From NCBI GenBank assembly GCA_013214355.1, contig JABSSL010000096.1, forward strand, positions 1 to 64,000: DNA of 64,000 nucleotides, written 5' to 3'. Below, in pieces: positions 35,311 through 44,995 of this stretch (the stretch's first letter is position 1; each line of letters begins with the position of its first letter). This stretch comes from Saprospiraceae bacterium. GTDB lineage: Bacteria > Bacteroidota > Bacteroidia > Chitinophagales > Saprospiraceae. Under the pieces are notes generated by a model. That model was not told the DNA's origin and ran no database searches. It saw only the letters and a program-made list of their open reading frames with translations. The translations under genes and the position numbers were made by a program.

Positions 35311-36015
35311 TCAAACTGAGATCTTCGCCAATAATTCGTTCCGGTAACTCTTACCTATGGGCAAAGAAGTTCCTTCTATCCGTATCTCACTCTGATTATA
35401 CGCCCCTACTTGAGCCAAGGCTACTGCATAGGACCGATGTATCCGCACAAATCGATTAGCGGGCAACTGCTTCATAAAGGATCCCAAATTCCCTTTCACT
35501 ACCAATCGACCCTTGGTGGTATGGAAACGAACGTAGTCCTTCAGGCTTTCAATATAGAGGATATCCTTCAACCAAATTTTGTGCTTCGTGCGATTGACAT
35601 TGCACAGAATGAAGTCTTCGGGTTCTGTACTGGGTCCTCTTTCAATTACCTTAACGGTGGTTCGATCCCGATAACGATCTACCGCCTTGAGAAAACGATC
35701 AAAAGCGATTGGCTTGAGTAGGTAATCAATGATGTCGAGGTCGTAACCATCAATGGCATATTCTCGATAGGCCGTAGTAAGAATAATGGAGGGAGGATTT
35801 TTCAGTGTCTTGATAAAGTCGATTCCATTGAGGACGGGCATACGAATATCTAGGAACATTAGGTCTATCGTCTGTTCGCGTACCATATCAAAAGCCTTTA
35901 CAGCCGAATGGCTTGTGCCGACTACCTCAAGCTGCTCAATCATGCTAGCATATTTCTCCAATAGTTCAATGGCCGGCGGCTCATCATCTACTAACAGGCA
36001 TCGGATGGGGTTCAT
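35311..36015 (-). CDS. LytTR-family response regulator
   Basis: A 234-residue DNA-binding response regulator. The receiver domain has the acid pair D10-D11, phospho-acceptor D56 in MFLDIRMP and the conserved Lys101 in LLKPIAF. From about residue 130 a LytTR DNA-binding domain begins (VNRTKHKIWLKDILYIESLKDYVRFHT, then RIHRSYAVALAQVG), which binds DNA with strands rather than a helix-turn-helix. The start codon overlaps the stop of the upstream kinase gene in ATGA, so the two are translationally coupled and form one pair. Targets are unknown; the divergent DUF5916-like gene is a candidate. Confidence 0.92.
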   Translation of the reverse strand: MNPIRCLLVDDEPPAIELLEKYASMIEQLEVVGTSHSAVKAFDMVREQTIDLMFLDIRMPVLNGIDFIKTLKNPPSIILTTAYREYAIDGYDLDIIDYLLKPIAFDRFLKAVDRYRDRTTVKVIERGPSTEPEDFILCNVNRTKHKIWLKDILYIESLKDYVRFHTTKGRLVVKGNLGSFMKQLPANRFVRIHRSYAVALAQVGAYNQSEIRIEGTSLPIGKSYRNELLAKISV

Positions 36016-37016
36016 GCGGCGGGTTTTATAGAGAGTGAAACGCAGAAAGAATCTTCGTGATCCTCGATATTTAGTTCGTGTCGGTTGGGGTAAATTAAAT
36101 CCAGTTGGCGTTTAAAGTTAGACAACCCAATCCCTTCCTTATAGGCGTCATTCAGCTCACCTTGGTGCTGACTTTTAGTATTCCATATTCGTCCATTAAT
36201 CGTCCCTGCTTCCTCCTTGATTTCAATGCCAATTTTGGGTGAGTCGATATCACCACTGGCACCATGTTTAAAAGCATTTTCTACCACAGACAAAAGTATC
36301 AAGGGGGAGATCGGAGTGCTTAAATCCCCGGATTGGCAAAAGTCTACCTGTAGCCGGTCCCCATATCTAATGTGTTCTAGTTGTAAGAAATGCTCGATGG
36401 TCTCCACCTCTTCCTGAAGCGGTACTTCCGATTTTTGACTTTTATACAGTACGTAGTCCAAAATCCCGGACAACTGCATAATCATATCAGGTGCTTTAGG
36501 AGACTGATTCACCACGTAGGAGTACAGATTATTTAGGGTGTTGAAAAGAAAATGTGGATTGATTTGAGCTTTCAAGAATTTTAACTCATTTGCCATCTTT
36601 TCTTTTTCCAACAGTTGCATTCTGGCTAATTCAGTACGTCGAGCCTCGTGTGAATTCCAGGCTAAAATTGCCATGGCTGGGGTATAATAGCGTACCGTTT
36701 TGACCAAATAGGAACCGGGGGTTATAAAGGGGATATCTTCATGTTGCCCGAAAAAGGCATCCATCCACAGATAACCATTAATTCGACAGATGGCACCAAT
36801 TACAAAAGCGGAGGCCAGAATACTCACCACAAACCAGCCTATCCTTCCCTTGCTATACAAAAGAGGAATCTGGACATAGGCCAGTAAGTAGTAGGCGATC
36901 ATAAATAGAGGCACATTAACCAAGTTGACCACCATTCTCCCATACCAATCCTCATAGAATGACATCATGTAGGTATACACCACATATATGGCTATCCACA
37001 ACAGTACATGTTTCAT
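36012..37016 (-). CDS. LytS-type sensor histidine kinase
   Basis: A 334-residue membrane kinase if translation starts at 37016. The frame is open to 37133, but a perfect minus-strand -7 box (37033-37040) lies close to the alternative ATG at 37028 and would leave only the ATG at 37016 with a leader. Four transmembrane helices span about residues 2-95. The His_kinase domain is marked by LKAQINPHFLFNTLNNLYSY with H155 as phospho-acceptor. An ATP-binding domain follows (VVENAFKHG, then EGIGLSNFKRQL). The cytoplasmic half phosphorylates the LytTR regulator whose gene overlaps its stop by four bases. Confidence 0.9.
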   Translation of the reverse strand: MKHVLLWIAIYVVYTYMMSFYEDWYGRMVVNLVNVPLFMIAYYLLAYVQIPLLYSKGRIGWFVVSILASAFVIGAICRINGYLWMDAFFGQHEDIPFITPGSYLVKTVRYYTPAMAILAWNSHEARRTELARMQLLEKEKMANELKFLKAQINPHFLFNTLNNLYSYVVNQSPKAPDMIMQLSGILDYVLYKSQKSEVPLQEEVETIEHFLQLEHIRYGDRLQVDFCQSGDLSTPISPLILLSVVENAFKHGASGDIDSPKIGIEIKEEAGTINGRIWNTKSQHQGELNDAYKEGIGLSNFKRQLDLIYPNRHELNIEDHEDSFCVSLSIKPAA

Positions 37017-37032
37017 GAAAGTACTCATTCCG

Positions 37033-37040
37033 CAAAGATA
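37033..37040 (-). promoter_or_regulatory. -7 promoter element TATCTTTG for the LytS/LytTR pair
   Basis: The minus strand reads TATCTTTG, a full match to TAnnTTTG. Transcription should start about six bases downstream, near 37027, which favours the ATG at 37016 as the kinase start. Confidence 0.45.
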
Positions 37041-37234
37041 GGGGAAGCCCCAATAATGTAGGAGAATTGTATAAGAACAAGCAGTAATCGTATACGAAGG
37101 AGTTTCATAACTAATAAGGTCGCCATAGGCCATTTTTCTTCTTGGGTCTGCGATTCAGCTATACCTATTGACCCTACTTATTCTTTCCGGGCAGCGCATG
37201 GCTAGAGCGCCTAATTTCGCCCTCAAAAAAAGCG

Positions 37235-39397
37235 ATGAAAAGGCTAGTCAACTTATACTTTCTACTATCGATAAGCATTTCCCTATTTGCCCAAACCCCC
37301 ATAAAGTACCTGGATCAAGGCATTGATGCAGATGGCAGACTGGATGAAGCCGCTTGGGAACAGATACCAACTTATCAAGGCTTTCATAATTTCTTTCCAA
37401 TTAATGAAGGCTTGGCGAAAATGGATACCGAGGTGAAGATCTATCACGATGGCAAATACTTGAATGTCGCCTTTGTCTACCACGATTCGCTGGCGGAAGT
37501 CCGGGTCAATAGTTTAAAAAGGGACAACTATGGTGCTGGCTTTCATTTGAGTGATTGCGTGGGATTGGTCATTGACCCTTACAACAACCAAAATCGAGCT
37601 TATCTTTTTTCCATTAATGGGGCTGGCACGCAGCTGGATGCCTTAATTGCGAACTATGACAATGAGAATCTTAGCTGGGATGCGCTATGGGAGAGTGGCC
37701 AAAGTGTGCAAGGAAAGGATAAAGTGTACGAAATGAAAATTCCTTTGAGCACTTTTAGTTATGATGCAAACATCTCTAGCTGGAGTTTCCAATTCTACAC
37801 CCGAGACGCCAAGGATAGAATGTACACGGTATGGAACAAATTCCAACGGGGTTTTCTACAATTTGATACCCGCTTCTTAAGGCCGATCGAAATTGAAAAC
37901 TTGGAACCTTCTAAACTCGCCAAAACCACCCTTATCCCCGCCATCACAACAGGACATGGTAGGAATCTTCTTGAAGAAAAGTCCGAATCAGCCCTCATAC
38001 CGAGTCTGGATGTACAATATAAGATCTCGGATGGATTGCGATTGGATGCTACCCTCAATCCAGATTTCTCCCAAGTAGATGTCGATCAACAGGTCACCAA
38101 CTTAACGCGCTTCAACATCATCTTCCCGGAGCGCCGAAATTTCTTTATTGAGAATAGCGACCTTTTTACCACTCTACAATTGGCCAGCGATATCAATCCT
38201 TTCTATTCCCGCTTCATTGGGGCTTCACAGGATATTCTGATGGGCTTAAAGCTCTCCGGCAATGTTAGCCCAAACACACGGATAGGCTGGCTAAATGTCC
38301 AAAGCAAAACAGGAGAGGAAGAGCTAGGGCAAAACTATATGGTTGGGGTAGTAAAACAGCAGTTGGACCCAGTATTCAACATGACAGCTTATCTAGTCAA
38401 TCGGCAAGCTACGGATGATCTATCATTAGAAAATGACTTCAACAGGGTAGCGGGGGTAAAAGGAAATTATCTGAGTAAAAATCGCAGATGGTCGGGTTTT
38501 GCTGGCTATAATCATAGTTTTACAGATGGAATTGAAGGAGATAAACATGCCTTTACTTTCGAAAACAACTACAATACTCGCACCCTAACCTTTGGCACCA
38601 AGATCAATGCAGTGGGAAAAAACTTCTTCACGGACATTGGCTTCGTTCCTCGCTTGGACAATCATGATGCATTGAATCAAGTGTTGGTCCGCGAAGGCTA
38701 TAGACAGTTTTCGCAAAGCCTTTTGGTCAATCACTTCCCCAAAAATCAAACCACCATTCAAACCTACCGCTTGCTCAACGCCAATGTAGATCTGTACTGG
38801 GATGAGGAAGGTCAATTGTATGAAAAGAACTACTTCTACAATACAGCCCTGTTTTTCGCCAACCAAATGTCCACCTATCTCAATGTCTATCATGATGAGG
38901 TTCAACTCAAATATGCATTTGATCCATTGCGCAACGAGAATCTGATCCTGCCAGGAGCCTATCAGAACACAGCTGTGCGGTTAGGCTTCAATAGCGACTA
39001 CACCCAGAATCTTTATGGATCGGTAAATTTGCAATTTGGCAGTTTCTATCAGGGAGATCGGACTCGCTTCGGCACCAGGCTGGGCTACCGTTTCTTACCA
39101 TTGCTTAGCCTACAGCTAAACTACGAATACAATACCCTTGCTTTTGCAGAACTAGGGAATCAAAACCTCCATCTATTTGGTATCTCTGCAGAAGTTTTCT
39201 TTAACAATCAATTGAACTGGACCACCTATATCCAATACAATCAACAGATCGACAACTTCAATATCAACTCACGCTTACAGTGGGAGTACAAACCCTTGTC
39301 CTTCATCTATCTAGTTTTTGCGGATAACTATTCGGAAGCACTGCATCGCAAGGACTGGGGAATCAACTTGAAGATCAATCGCAGATTAAACTTTTGA
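37235..39397 (+). CDS. DUF5916-like outer-membrane protein with N-terminal CBM9-like domain
   Basis: A 720-residue exported protein. A signal peptide (ends SLFAQ near residue 20) is followed by a domain like the carbohydrate-binding family 9 fold at about 22-200 (DADGRLDEAAWEQI, YLNVAFVYHDS, DCVGLVIDPYN). The segment NPDFSQVDVDQQVTNLTRFNIIFPERRNFFIEN is the DUF5916 hallmark. The rest is rich in alternating aromatic strands and ends RRLNF, consistent with an outer-membrane beta-barrel. DUF5916 proteins are often near protease or metallopeptidase genes, and none is here. It starts divergently from the LytS/LytTR pair, with TAATTTCG at 37212-37219 as a candidate -7 box. Confidence 0.85.
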   Translation: MKRLVNLYFLLSISISLFAQTPIKYLDQGIDADGRLDEAAWEQIPTYQGFHNFFPINEGLAKMDTEVKIYHDGKYLNVAFVYHDSLAEVRVNSLKRDNYGAGFHLSDCVGLVIDPYNNQNRAYLFSINGAGTQLDALIANYDNENLSWDALWESGQSVQGKDKVYEMKIPLSTFSYDANISSWSFQFYTRDAKDRMYTVWNKFQRGFLQFDTRFLRPIEIENLEPSKLAKTTLIPAITTGHGRNLLEEKSESALIPSLDVQYKISDGLRLDATLNPDFSQVDVDQQVTNLTRFNIIFPERRNFFIENSDLFTTLQLASDINPFYSRFIGASQDILMGLKLSGNVSPNTRIGWLNVQSKTGEEELGQNYMVGVVKQQLDPVFNMTAYLVNRQATDDLSLENDFNRVAGVKGNYLSKNRRWSGFAGYNHSFTDGIEGDKHAFTFENNYNTRTLTFGTKINAVGKNFFTDIGFVPRLDNHDALNQVLVREGYRQFSQSLLVNHFPKNQTTIQTYRLLNANVDLYWDEEGQLYEKNYFYNTALFFANQMSTYLNVYHDEVQLKYAFDPLRNENLILPGAYQNTAVRLGFNSDYTQNLYGSVNLQFGSFYQGDRTRFGTRLGYRFLPLLSLQLNYEYNTLAFAELGNQNLHLFGISAEVFFNNQLNWTTYIQYNQQIDNFNINSRLQWEYKPLSFIYLVFADNYSEALHRKDWGINLKINRRLNF

Positions 39398-39413
39398 GAT
39401 AAACAATCGGGTA

Positions 39414-39442
39414 GGGGAGATACTCCAGGTAGGGTACTCCCC
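39414..39442 (+). terminator. Hairpin after the DUF5916-like gene
   Basis: GGGGAG (39414-39419) pairs with CTCCCC (39437-39442), and TAC pairs with GTA inside it with one bulged A. Only a short T run follows (CATCTTTGC), so it may be a weak terminator. Confidence 0.45.
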
Positions 39443-39493
39443 ATCTTTGCTTAATCCAGGATAAACTCTGTTCTAAGTTCCGCAAAATGGATC

Positions 39494-39535
39494 TGCAAAA
39501 TTTATCTACCTTATGCACCAAAACCCATCGATATG
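39494..39535 (+). repeat. Upstream block conserved with 40325-40366 (copy 1)
   Basis: The 42 bases up to and including the ATG of this gene match the 42 bases before the next gene at about three quarters of positions, including CTACCTTA and CCAAAACCCA. The block contains a TACCTTAT -7-like element. It shows that the tandem duplication took the promoter along. Confidence 0.6.
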
Positions 39536-40279
39536 TTTTGGCGCAAATTCTTCTCTCGTATGGCCAATAGCAAGACTAATTGGCTCGTTTATTTGGCAGA
39601 AATATGCCTGATCATTTTCTCCATCTTGGTAGCGATGCAGGCGGATCGATATCGACAGAATATACGGTCCGAAAACAAACTGGACGATTATCTACGGGCG
39701 ATGTATCAAGATTTGCTCATTGATCAACGTCTAAATCAAAATAACCTCGCTGACTGTCTGAATGATATCAAAAACATCGAGGCGAGTATGAGGTTAAGCC
39801 AGATCAATCAGTCAGATAGCTTGTCCTCGGCCCTACAGAATTTCGGGGCGGTTATTTCACGAGGGGTATTTCGAGCCTTTCCACCTACCACCTATGACAT
39901 CATGATTTCCACGGGTGATATCGGTATCATCAAAGATCTCGAATTTCGAAGCCGCTTGGCGGGTGCTTTTTCCTTTCGTGCGGATTATGTTAAAAAAGAC
40001 TTGCTGGCCTTTGATGCGCTAACGGACGATGTAGCACGAAGTCTGGGCCAATATGGTAACCTTTCCTGCATGGTCAGCACACCAGAACCACAAACTTGCC
40101 TGCGGGATCGACCGGGATTTATCGACAATTTTAACAATGAGTTATTCCTGTTACTTACTAATGCCCGTAGTAGAGCCTACCATTTGCGTATTGCCACCCG
40201 CTATTTTGAGGCCACCATTAAGAAGATGGAAGAAATGTACGATTTGCAGGCGCAGGAAGAAGAAAACTCAGACCAATAA
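39533..40279 (+). CDS. Single-pass membrane protein, tandem paralogue 1 (DUF6090-like layout)
   Basis: A 248-residue protein. The N-terminus MFWRKFFSRMANSKTNW precedes a transmembrane helix at about 18-36 (LVYLAEICLIIFSILVAMQAD), and the mature part is mainly helical. Shared motifs with the next gene are LSQINQ, RAVFRAFPPTT-like RGVFRAFPPTTYDIM, STGDI, IKDLE and a Cys pair (NLSCM, TCL). The layout resembles DUF6090 proteins such as the one at 26415. The function is unknown. It lies 135 bases after the DUF5916-like gene on the same strand but with its own upstream element. Confidence 0.75.
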   Translation: MFWRKFFSRMANSKTNWLVYLAEICLIIFSILVAMQADRYRQNIRSENKLDDYLRAMYQDLLIDQRLNQNNLADCLNDIKNIEASMRLSQINQSDSLSSALQNFGAVISRGVFRAFPPTTYDIMISTGDIGIIKDLEFRSRLAGAFSFRADYVKKDLLAFDALTDDVARSLGQYGNLSCMVSTPEPQTCLRDRPGFIDNFNNELFLLLTNARSRAYHLRIATRYFEATIKKMEEMYDLQAQEEENSDQ

Positions 40280-40324
40280 TCGCAGTATTGGTACAGCAGA
40301 GGACAGCCACATGTAGCTACAATT

Positions 40325-40366
40325 TGTAAAAGTTAGCTACCTTAGGATCCAAAACCCACAGACATG
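40325..40366 (+). repeat. Upstream block conserved with 39494-39535 (copy 2)
   Basis: Second copy of the 42-base upstream block, ending at the ATG at 40364. It carries TACCTTAG in place of TACCTTAT. Confidence 0.6.
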
Positions 40367-41125
40367 TTTTGGCGTAAATTCCTAAGTAAGCTCTCTGGAG
40401 GTAAGGTCAATATTCTAGCTTATGTATTGGAGATCTTTCTCATCATTTTTTCCATTCTCATCGCTATTCAGGCCGATCGATACCAACAAAGTAAACGCAA
40501 TCAACATAAGTTAGAGGATTACATACAAGCTATGTATATAGATCTTTTGGATGAACAGGAAAGCAACCGCAATAATCTCTTTGATTGTCAGCAAGATATC
40601 AAGAGCATTAGGGCGGGAATAAGACTTAGCCAGATCAACCAAAAGGATAGTATTCAACTAGCCTTATATAATTTGGCTCAAGTAGCTACCAGGGCAGTAT
40701 TTCGTGCCTTTCCCCCTACCACTTTTGACATTATGATGAGCACCGGCGATATTGCACTGATTAAAGACCTCGAATTACGGGGTCAATTGGCTTCTACTTT
40801 TTCCTTCCGAGACAACTACGTAAAACGAGATCTCCTAGAGTTTGATAATGAGACGAAAAAGGCGATTGCTACATTGAGTAAATACGTTAACCTCAGCTGT
40901 ATGTATACGACCAGGAACCTAACCGAATGTCTCACTGACCAAGAAGGCTTCACCCAATATTTCCACAATGAACTTTTTGCCATATCTAGGGCAGCAGACC
41001 TCCGTGAATTTCATCTTAAGCGAGCCATCACCTACTTCAAGTTTGCCATAGAAAACATAGAAGAGGTATACAGTTTGAAACGGGAAGATGTGATCAAGGA
41101 AACGGAAAAAAAGACCTCCGAATAA
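40364..41125 (+). CDS. Single-pass membrane protein, tandem paralogue 2 (DUF6090-like layout)
   Basis: A 253-residue paralogue of the gene immediately upstream. It starts MFWRKFLSKLSGGK, has its membrane helix at the same place (LEIFLIIFSILIAIQADRYQQ), and keeps QINQKDSIQ, RAVFRAFPPTTFDIM, STGDIALIKDLELRGQL and the Cys pair in NLSCM and LTECL. The C-terminal tail is more charged (REDVIKETEKK). The duplication is old enough for the sequences to have diverged by roughly half. The two proteins may form a hetero-oligomer in the inner membrane. Function unknown. Confidence 0.75.
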   Translation: MFWRKFLSKLSGGKVNILAYVLEIFLIIFSILIAIQADRYQQSKRNQHKLEDYIQAMYIDLLDEQESNRNNLFDCQQDIKSIRAGIRLSQINQKDSIQLALYNLAQVATRAVFRAFPPTTFDIMMSTGDIALIKDLELRGQLASTFSFRDNYVKRDLLEFDNETKKAIATLSKYVNLSCMYTTRNLTECLTDQEGFTQYFHNELFAISRAADLREFHLKRAITYFKFAIENIEEVYSLKREDVIKETEKKTSE

Positions 41126-41193
41126 AGAACTCAGACCGTAAAATTGTCCGGAAGTATCCTACTTTCAAAACCAATAAGAACCCAATTTAGGAT

Positions 41194-42063
41194 CTAATTC
41201 CGAGCTGACCTAGGCACCCAGCAAGGCTCCCCATGATAGGCCTTTTCCTTGGTAACTTGTCGTTCGTTCTTACCATCAATGTCAATCGTATAGATATGAT
41301 CTTCACCTTGGCGTTTGGCGTGAAAGGCTATCTTCTTTCCATCAGGGGAGACAGCTATTTCCTGGTAGAAGGCCAAATCGTCAGTGATTTGCTTTATTTC
41401 CTGCGTGAGAATATTCACCATGAATAGATCGTTGTGCTCCTTATCGCGTTCATCGGAGTAATGATAGGTATAAACAATCTGTTCGCTATCAGGAAGCCAG
41501 GAAGTATACTTTTCTCGCTTCTCCGTTTGTGTAAGCCGGATTGTAATTCCCGTTGCTAGCTGATAGACATACAACTCTCCATTTCCATCCCGATCAGAGA
41601 TAAAACTAAAGTAGCGTTCATTGGGTGACCATTTAGCTCTGCTATTATAAGAGGGATGATCCACTAGCAAACGGTTCGAGCCCGTTTTAACATCCATTAT
41701 TCCGATGTATCGGTTTTGGTTATCCTTCAAGGTGTATAACGCATAACTCCCACTGGGCGAAAGAATGAATTCTTCTAACCCCTTAGTGTCGATGGCTTCA
41801 TCTGCACCCTCCAAACTAAATGCCCGGATGGAAAACTGATTAGCGGTATCACTAGAATTATAAAGGACTGCATTCAGGCTAGGATTCCAAGCAGGCCCCC
41901 AATCCCAACCTGGATTTGACGTAAGTTTTTGTGGGGGATTGCCTTCAGTACCCGTGATGAAGAGATCGAAATTACCGGATTGATTAGTCAGGTATACGAT
42001 ACTATGTTGAGCCATAAGCAGCTGTGCAGAAAGGAAGAAACAGAGGAGGAAAAGCTTTTTCAT
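41194..42063 (-). CDS. Exported PD40/TolB-like beta-propeller protein
   Basis: A 289-residue secreted protein with signal peptide MKKLFLLCFFLSAQLLMAQ. Repeats with the PD40 pattern run through the sequence: GWDWGPAWNPSLNAVLYNS, SRAKWSPNERYFSFISDRDGN, EKYTSWLPDSEQIVYTY, EIAVSPDGKKIAFHA and GEPCWVPR at the end. About six such blades would close a small propeller like that of TolB or peptidase-associated domains. No enzymatic domain is attached, so binding of a partner or peptide is likelier than catalysis. It is divergent from a TonB-dependent receptor gene. Confidence 0.85.
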   Translation of the reverse strand: MKKLFLLCFFLSAQLLMAQHSIVYLTNQSGNFDLFITGTEGNPPQKLTSNPGWDWGPAWNPSLNAVLYNSSDTANQFSIRAFSLEGADEAIDTKGLEEFILSPSGSYALYTLKDNQNRYIGIMDVKTGSNRLLVDHPSYNSRAKWSPNERYFSFISDRDGNGELYVYQLATGITIRLTQTEKREKYTSWLPDSEQIVYTYHYSDERDKEHNDLFMVNILTQEIKQITDDLAFYQEIAVSPDGKKIAFHAKRQGEDHIYTIDIDGKNERQVTKEKAYHGEPCWVPRSARN

Positions 42064-42243
42064 AGATTGTTACTTTAGAAGATTAGCAATACAACTAGAT
42101 TTAATCTTCAAGCTTGATCTATCGTGGAATAAAACTAAAGACAATCCTGCGCAATCGGGCTATGATTTCAACATCTGGACAAATTTTGTCGATTCATGCA
42201 AGAAACTTAACGATAAGAGCTAAGCTGTACTAAGGATTAAAAG

Positions 42244-42251
42244 TACCTTTA
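42244..42251 (+). promoter_or_regulatory. Candidate -7 promoter element TACCTTTA for the receptor gene
   Basis: Seven of eight bases match TAnnTTTG, 32 bases before the ATG at 42284. The same TACCTT core appears before the tandem paralogues at 39533 and 40364. Confidence 0.35.
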
Positions 42252-42283
42252 GTGTATCAGAGACGATCAACCAACTGTCCAAC

Positions 42284-44797
42284 ATGAATAAGTTGCTACT
42301 TAGTCTAGTGCTCTCTACCTTGCCTATAGTGGCGGTAGCTCAATCAAAGGTGTCCCTAAAGGGCAGAGTCTTGGATGAGCGATCAAAGGAACCCATTGAA
42401 TACGGCACCATTTCGATCCTTCAAGCTAAGGATTCTATTCTAATCGCTGGCACGGTTACGAATGAAGAAGGGATATTTCAAATTGAAAGCGCTTCGGACT
42501 CCATTTATCTGCAGGCCCAGTTTCTAGGTTTTGAATCATATACCTCTCCGGTTTTCTTGGCCTCGGATCGCATCGATTTTGGAGATATTCCTTTACGACT
42601 CCACAGCTCCACCTTGGCCGAGGTGGAAGTCACTGCACGTACCATTACTTCTTCTCATCGGGTAGATAAGCAGGTGTTTGATGCAGGGCAATTCCAGACG
42701 GCTAAAGGTGGAACAGCTTCGGATGTGTTGCGCAATCTCCCCTCCATCAGCATCAACTCCTTCGGAGAAATATCCGTGCGAGGATCCACCGGCTTTCTAT
42801 TGATGATCAATGGGAACCCCGTGCAGGGGGATCCGGCCATCGTATTGCAGCAGCTACCAGCCAATGCTATAGATGACATAGAACTGGTTACCGCCCCCTC
42901 TGCTAAATATGATCCCGATGGTAAAGCTGGCATCATTAATATCAAGACCAAGCAGGCCCTGACTGATGGAACATTTTTGAATGTCAATACCTTACTCGGA
43001 CTTCCCAGTATCGAATCCTACAATAATCAGGATAATACGCCGAGATACGGAGCTGATGTTACCTACAACTTTCGCCGAGGGAAATGGGATATATCAGGGG
43101 GGGTGGATTATCGTAGATATGATATTTCCGGACGACGCGAGGGATATGTCAACACCTTCTTGAATAATGTGCTGACGGAGTTCCCTTCTGATGGTGAACG
43201 CAGTTTTGATGAGATCAATTACTCCGGCAGGCTTTCCTTGAGCTATGTACTCGACCCAAGTCAAACCATAACATTGGGAATGTACGCCGGAAAAAGAAAT
43301 AAGGAACGTACCGCTGACATCCTGTATCTAAACCAACGAAGAACCCAACTAGCGGATGGGGTTTATCAAGGAGCGAGGGCCTACTATGATCAATTTCTTG
43401 AAACGGGACAAGCCTTCCAGGGCGGAACGCTATTGAATAGACTCACCTACTTCAATGAGAATCTGCGCGTTCGTAGAGGAGACTTCATCATTGGCTCCTT
43501 GGACTATGCCCTCCAATTCAAAGATAATTCCGCCTTAAAGATTTCAGGATTGTACGAGAGAACGGTCTTAGGGGGTCCTACGGACAATGCCAACCTCGAC
43601 TATCCGAATACCGAGAGAATTCTCCAACTGCAATTCAATACGAACGATAATCCATTAGACGGGGTGCGTTTACAAATGGACTACAGTAAATCTTGGGGCG
43701 ACACCCAGTGGGAGAGTGGCTACCTATACCGTCACTTGCAACATCCCGGAGATTTCGACTATTTTGACCGAGATCTAATAAAGGAACAATGGGAGGAAAA
43801 TCCCTTATTTACGAATAGCATAGATCTCAGGCGTTCTATCCATTCAGTGTATTCTCAGATTAGCGGGCAATCCAAAAGACTAAGCTACACGGCCGGCCTT
43901 CGCTTGGAACATTTTGACCGGACCGTCACTATCGAGCGCCCAGACGAGACCTTCAACCTCAGTCAGTTCAATCTATTCCCTTCCTTCAATCTCGGCTATA
44001 AGCTATCTGAAAACTTGAGGCTAAAGACCGCCTATAGCAGGAGAATCGAACGTACTACCACCTTTAAAATGACCCCTTTCCCAGAACGAGAGCATTCCGA
44101 AACCTTAGAGCAGGGGGACGCAGAATTGCGGCCGGAATACATCGATCTAGTAGAGATCGGGCTAGTTCAAAATTGGGGAGATCATTCAGTCTTCGCTACC
44201 GCCTATTATAGAAATATTGAAAATGTCATCAATCGTGTGAATACCGTCTTCAACGATACCATTCTAAATCGCATTTACACCAATGCTGGCAATGCCAATG
44301 CCCTAGGCTTGGAATTAGGCAGCACCTTTTACCCCACCTCCAATTGGCAGGTTTACCTAGGTGCCAACCTATTTAACTATCAAATTGAAGGGAAGCTATT
44401 TGGTGATCAAATCAATACATCCAACACGATCTACTCCATCAACGCCAATACGAGTTTCAACATCACACCTACGCTCTCCACACAATTAGCATTCAATTAC
44501 TTATCCGAAAGAGTTACTGCGCAAGGAAGAGACTCGGAATTCTATAATCCTTCTCTTACACTGAAGCAAACCTTCTGGGAAAAGAAGTTAACGCTTGCCC
44601 TCCAGTGGTTAAATGTTGACATGGGCCTCTGGTCGGCCAACGAACAGCGCATTACGACGGAAAGGAGCCACTTCTTTACCACCACGAACTATGTTTATGA
44701 AGTCGACATCCTTCAATTCACGCTTTCCTATCAGCTCAATTCCACCTCTAAAAAAATTGATTTGCCGAAGAGTGAATTTGGGGCAAAAGAATTCTAA
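42284..44797 (+). CDS. TonB-dependent receptor (outer-membrane beta-barrel family)
   Basis: An 837-residue outer-membrane importer. After a signal peptide (ends VAVAQ) comes a carboxypeptidase-regulatory-like domain (VSLKGRVLDERSKEPIEYGTISI), a plug domain (ASDVLRNLPSISINSFGEISVRG, LLMINGNPV, DDIELVTAPSAKYDPDGKAGIINI) and a long barrel. It differs from SusC in lacking the VVVIGYGTQ signature and a SusD neighbour, so it belongs to the broader family that carries metals, siderophores, peptides or vitamins. Two genes downstream on the same strand are an AraC regulator and an ABM-like lipoprotein. The ligand is unknown. Confidence 0.9.
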   Translation: MNKLLLSLVLSTLPIVAVAQSKVSLKGRVLDERSKEPIEYGTISILQAKDSILIAGTVTNEEGIFQIESASDSIYLQAQFLGFESYTSPVFLASDRIDFGDIPLRLHSSTLAEVEVTARTITSSHRVDKQVFDAGQFQTAKGGTASDVLRNLPSISINSFGEISVRGSTGFLLMINGNPVQGDPAIVLQQLPANAIDDIELVTAPSAKYDPDGKAGIINIKTKQALTDGTFLNVNTLLGLPSIESYNNQDNTPRYGADVTYNFRRGKWDISGGVDYRRYDISGRREGYVNTFLNNVLTEFPSDGERSFDEINYSGRLSLSYVLDPSQTITLGMYAGKRNKERTADILYLNQRRTQLADGVYQGARAYYDQFLETGQAFQGGTLLNRLTYFNENLRVRRGDFIIGSLDYALQFKDNSALKISGLYERTVLGGPTDNANLDYPNTERILQLQFNTNDNPLDGVRLQMDYSKSWGDTQWESGYLYRHLQHPGDFDYFDRDLIKEQWEENPLFTNSIDLRRSIHSVYSQISGQSKRLSYTAGLRLEHFDRTVTIERPDETFNLSQFNLFPSFNLGYKLSENLRLKTAYSRRIERTTTFKMTPFPEREHSETLEQGDAELRPEYIDLVEIGLVQNWGDHSVFATAYYRNIENVINRVNTVFNDTILNRIYTNAGNANALGLELGSTFYPTSNWQVYLGANLFNYQIEGKLFGDQINTSNTIYSINANTSFNITPTLSTQLAFNYLSERVTAQGRDSEFYNPSLTLKQTFWEKKLTLALQWLNVDMGLWSANEQRITTERSHFFTTTNYVYEVDILQFTLSYQLNSTSKKIDLPKSEFGAKEF

Positions 44798-44974
44798 GTT
44801 AGGTGTTGATTAACCTCCAGTATTGATTATTACTCCATTTCTGCAGATTCAGCCCATCCTACCGGTAGCCTATATACCATAGACTATAGCATTATACCCC
44901 CTTCTTGGCTTTCAACTCATATACCAAAAAGAGGGAAAGTATGCTGTGATGGGTAGGGGTTCAACTTCCTGTCG

Positions 44975-44982
44975 TATTTTCG
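44975..44982 (+). promoter_or_regulatory. Candidate -7 promoter element TATTTTCG for the AraC gene
   Basis: Same string as at 28044-28051. It lies 13 bases before the ATG at 44996, so the leader would be very short, and the second ATG at 45017 may be the real start. Confidence 0.3.
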
Positions 44983-44995
44983 CTCTTGACATTCT

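Noticed and set aside
44859-44868. CTACCGGTAG palindrome upstream of the AraC gene
   Set aside because: Ten-base palindromes are frequent by chance, and it lies far from the candidate promoter without a second copy.
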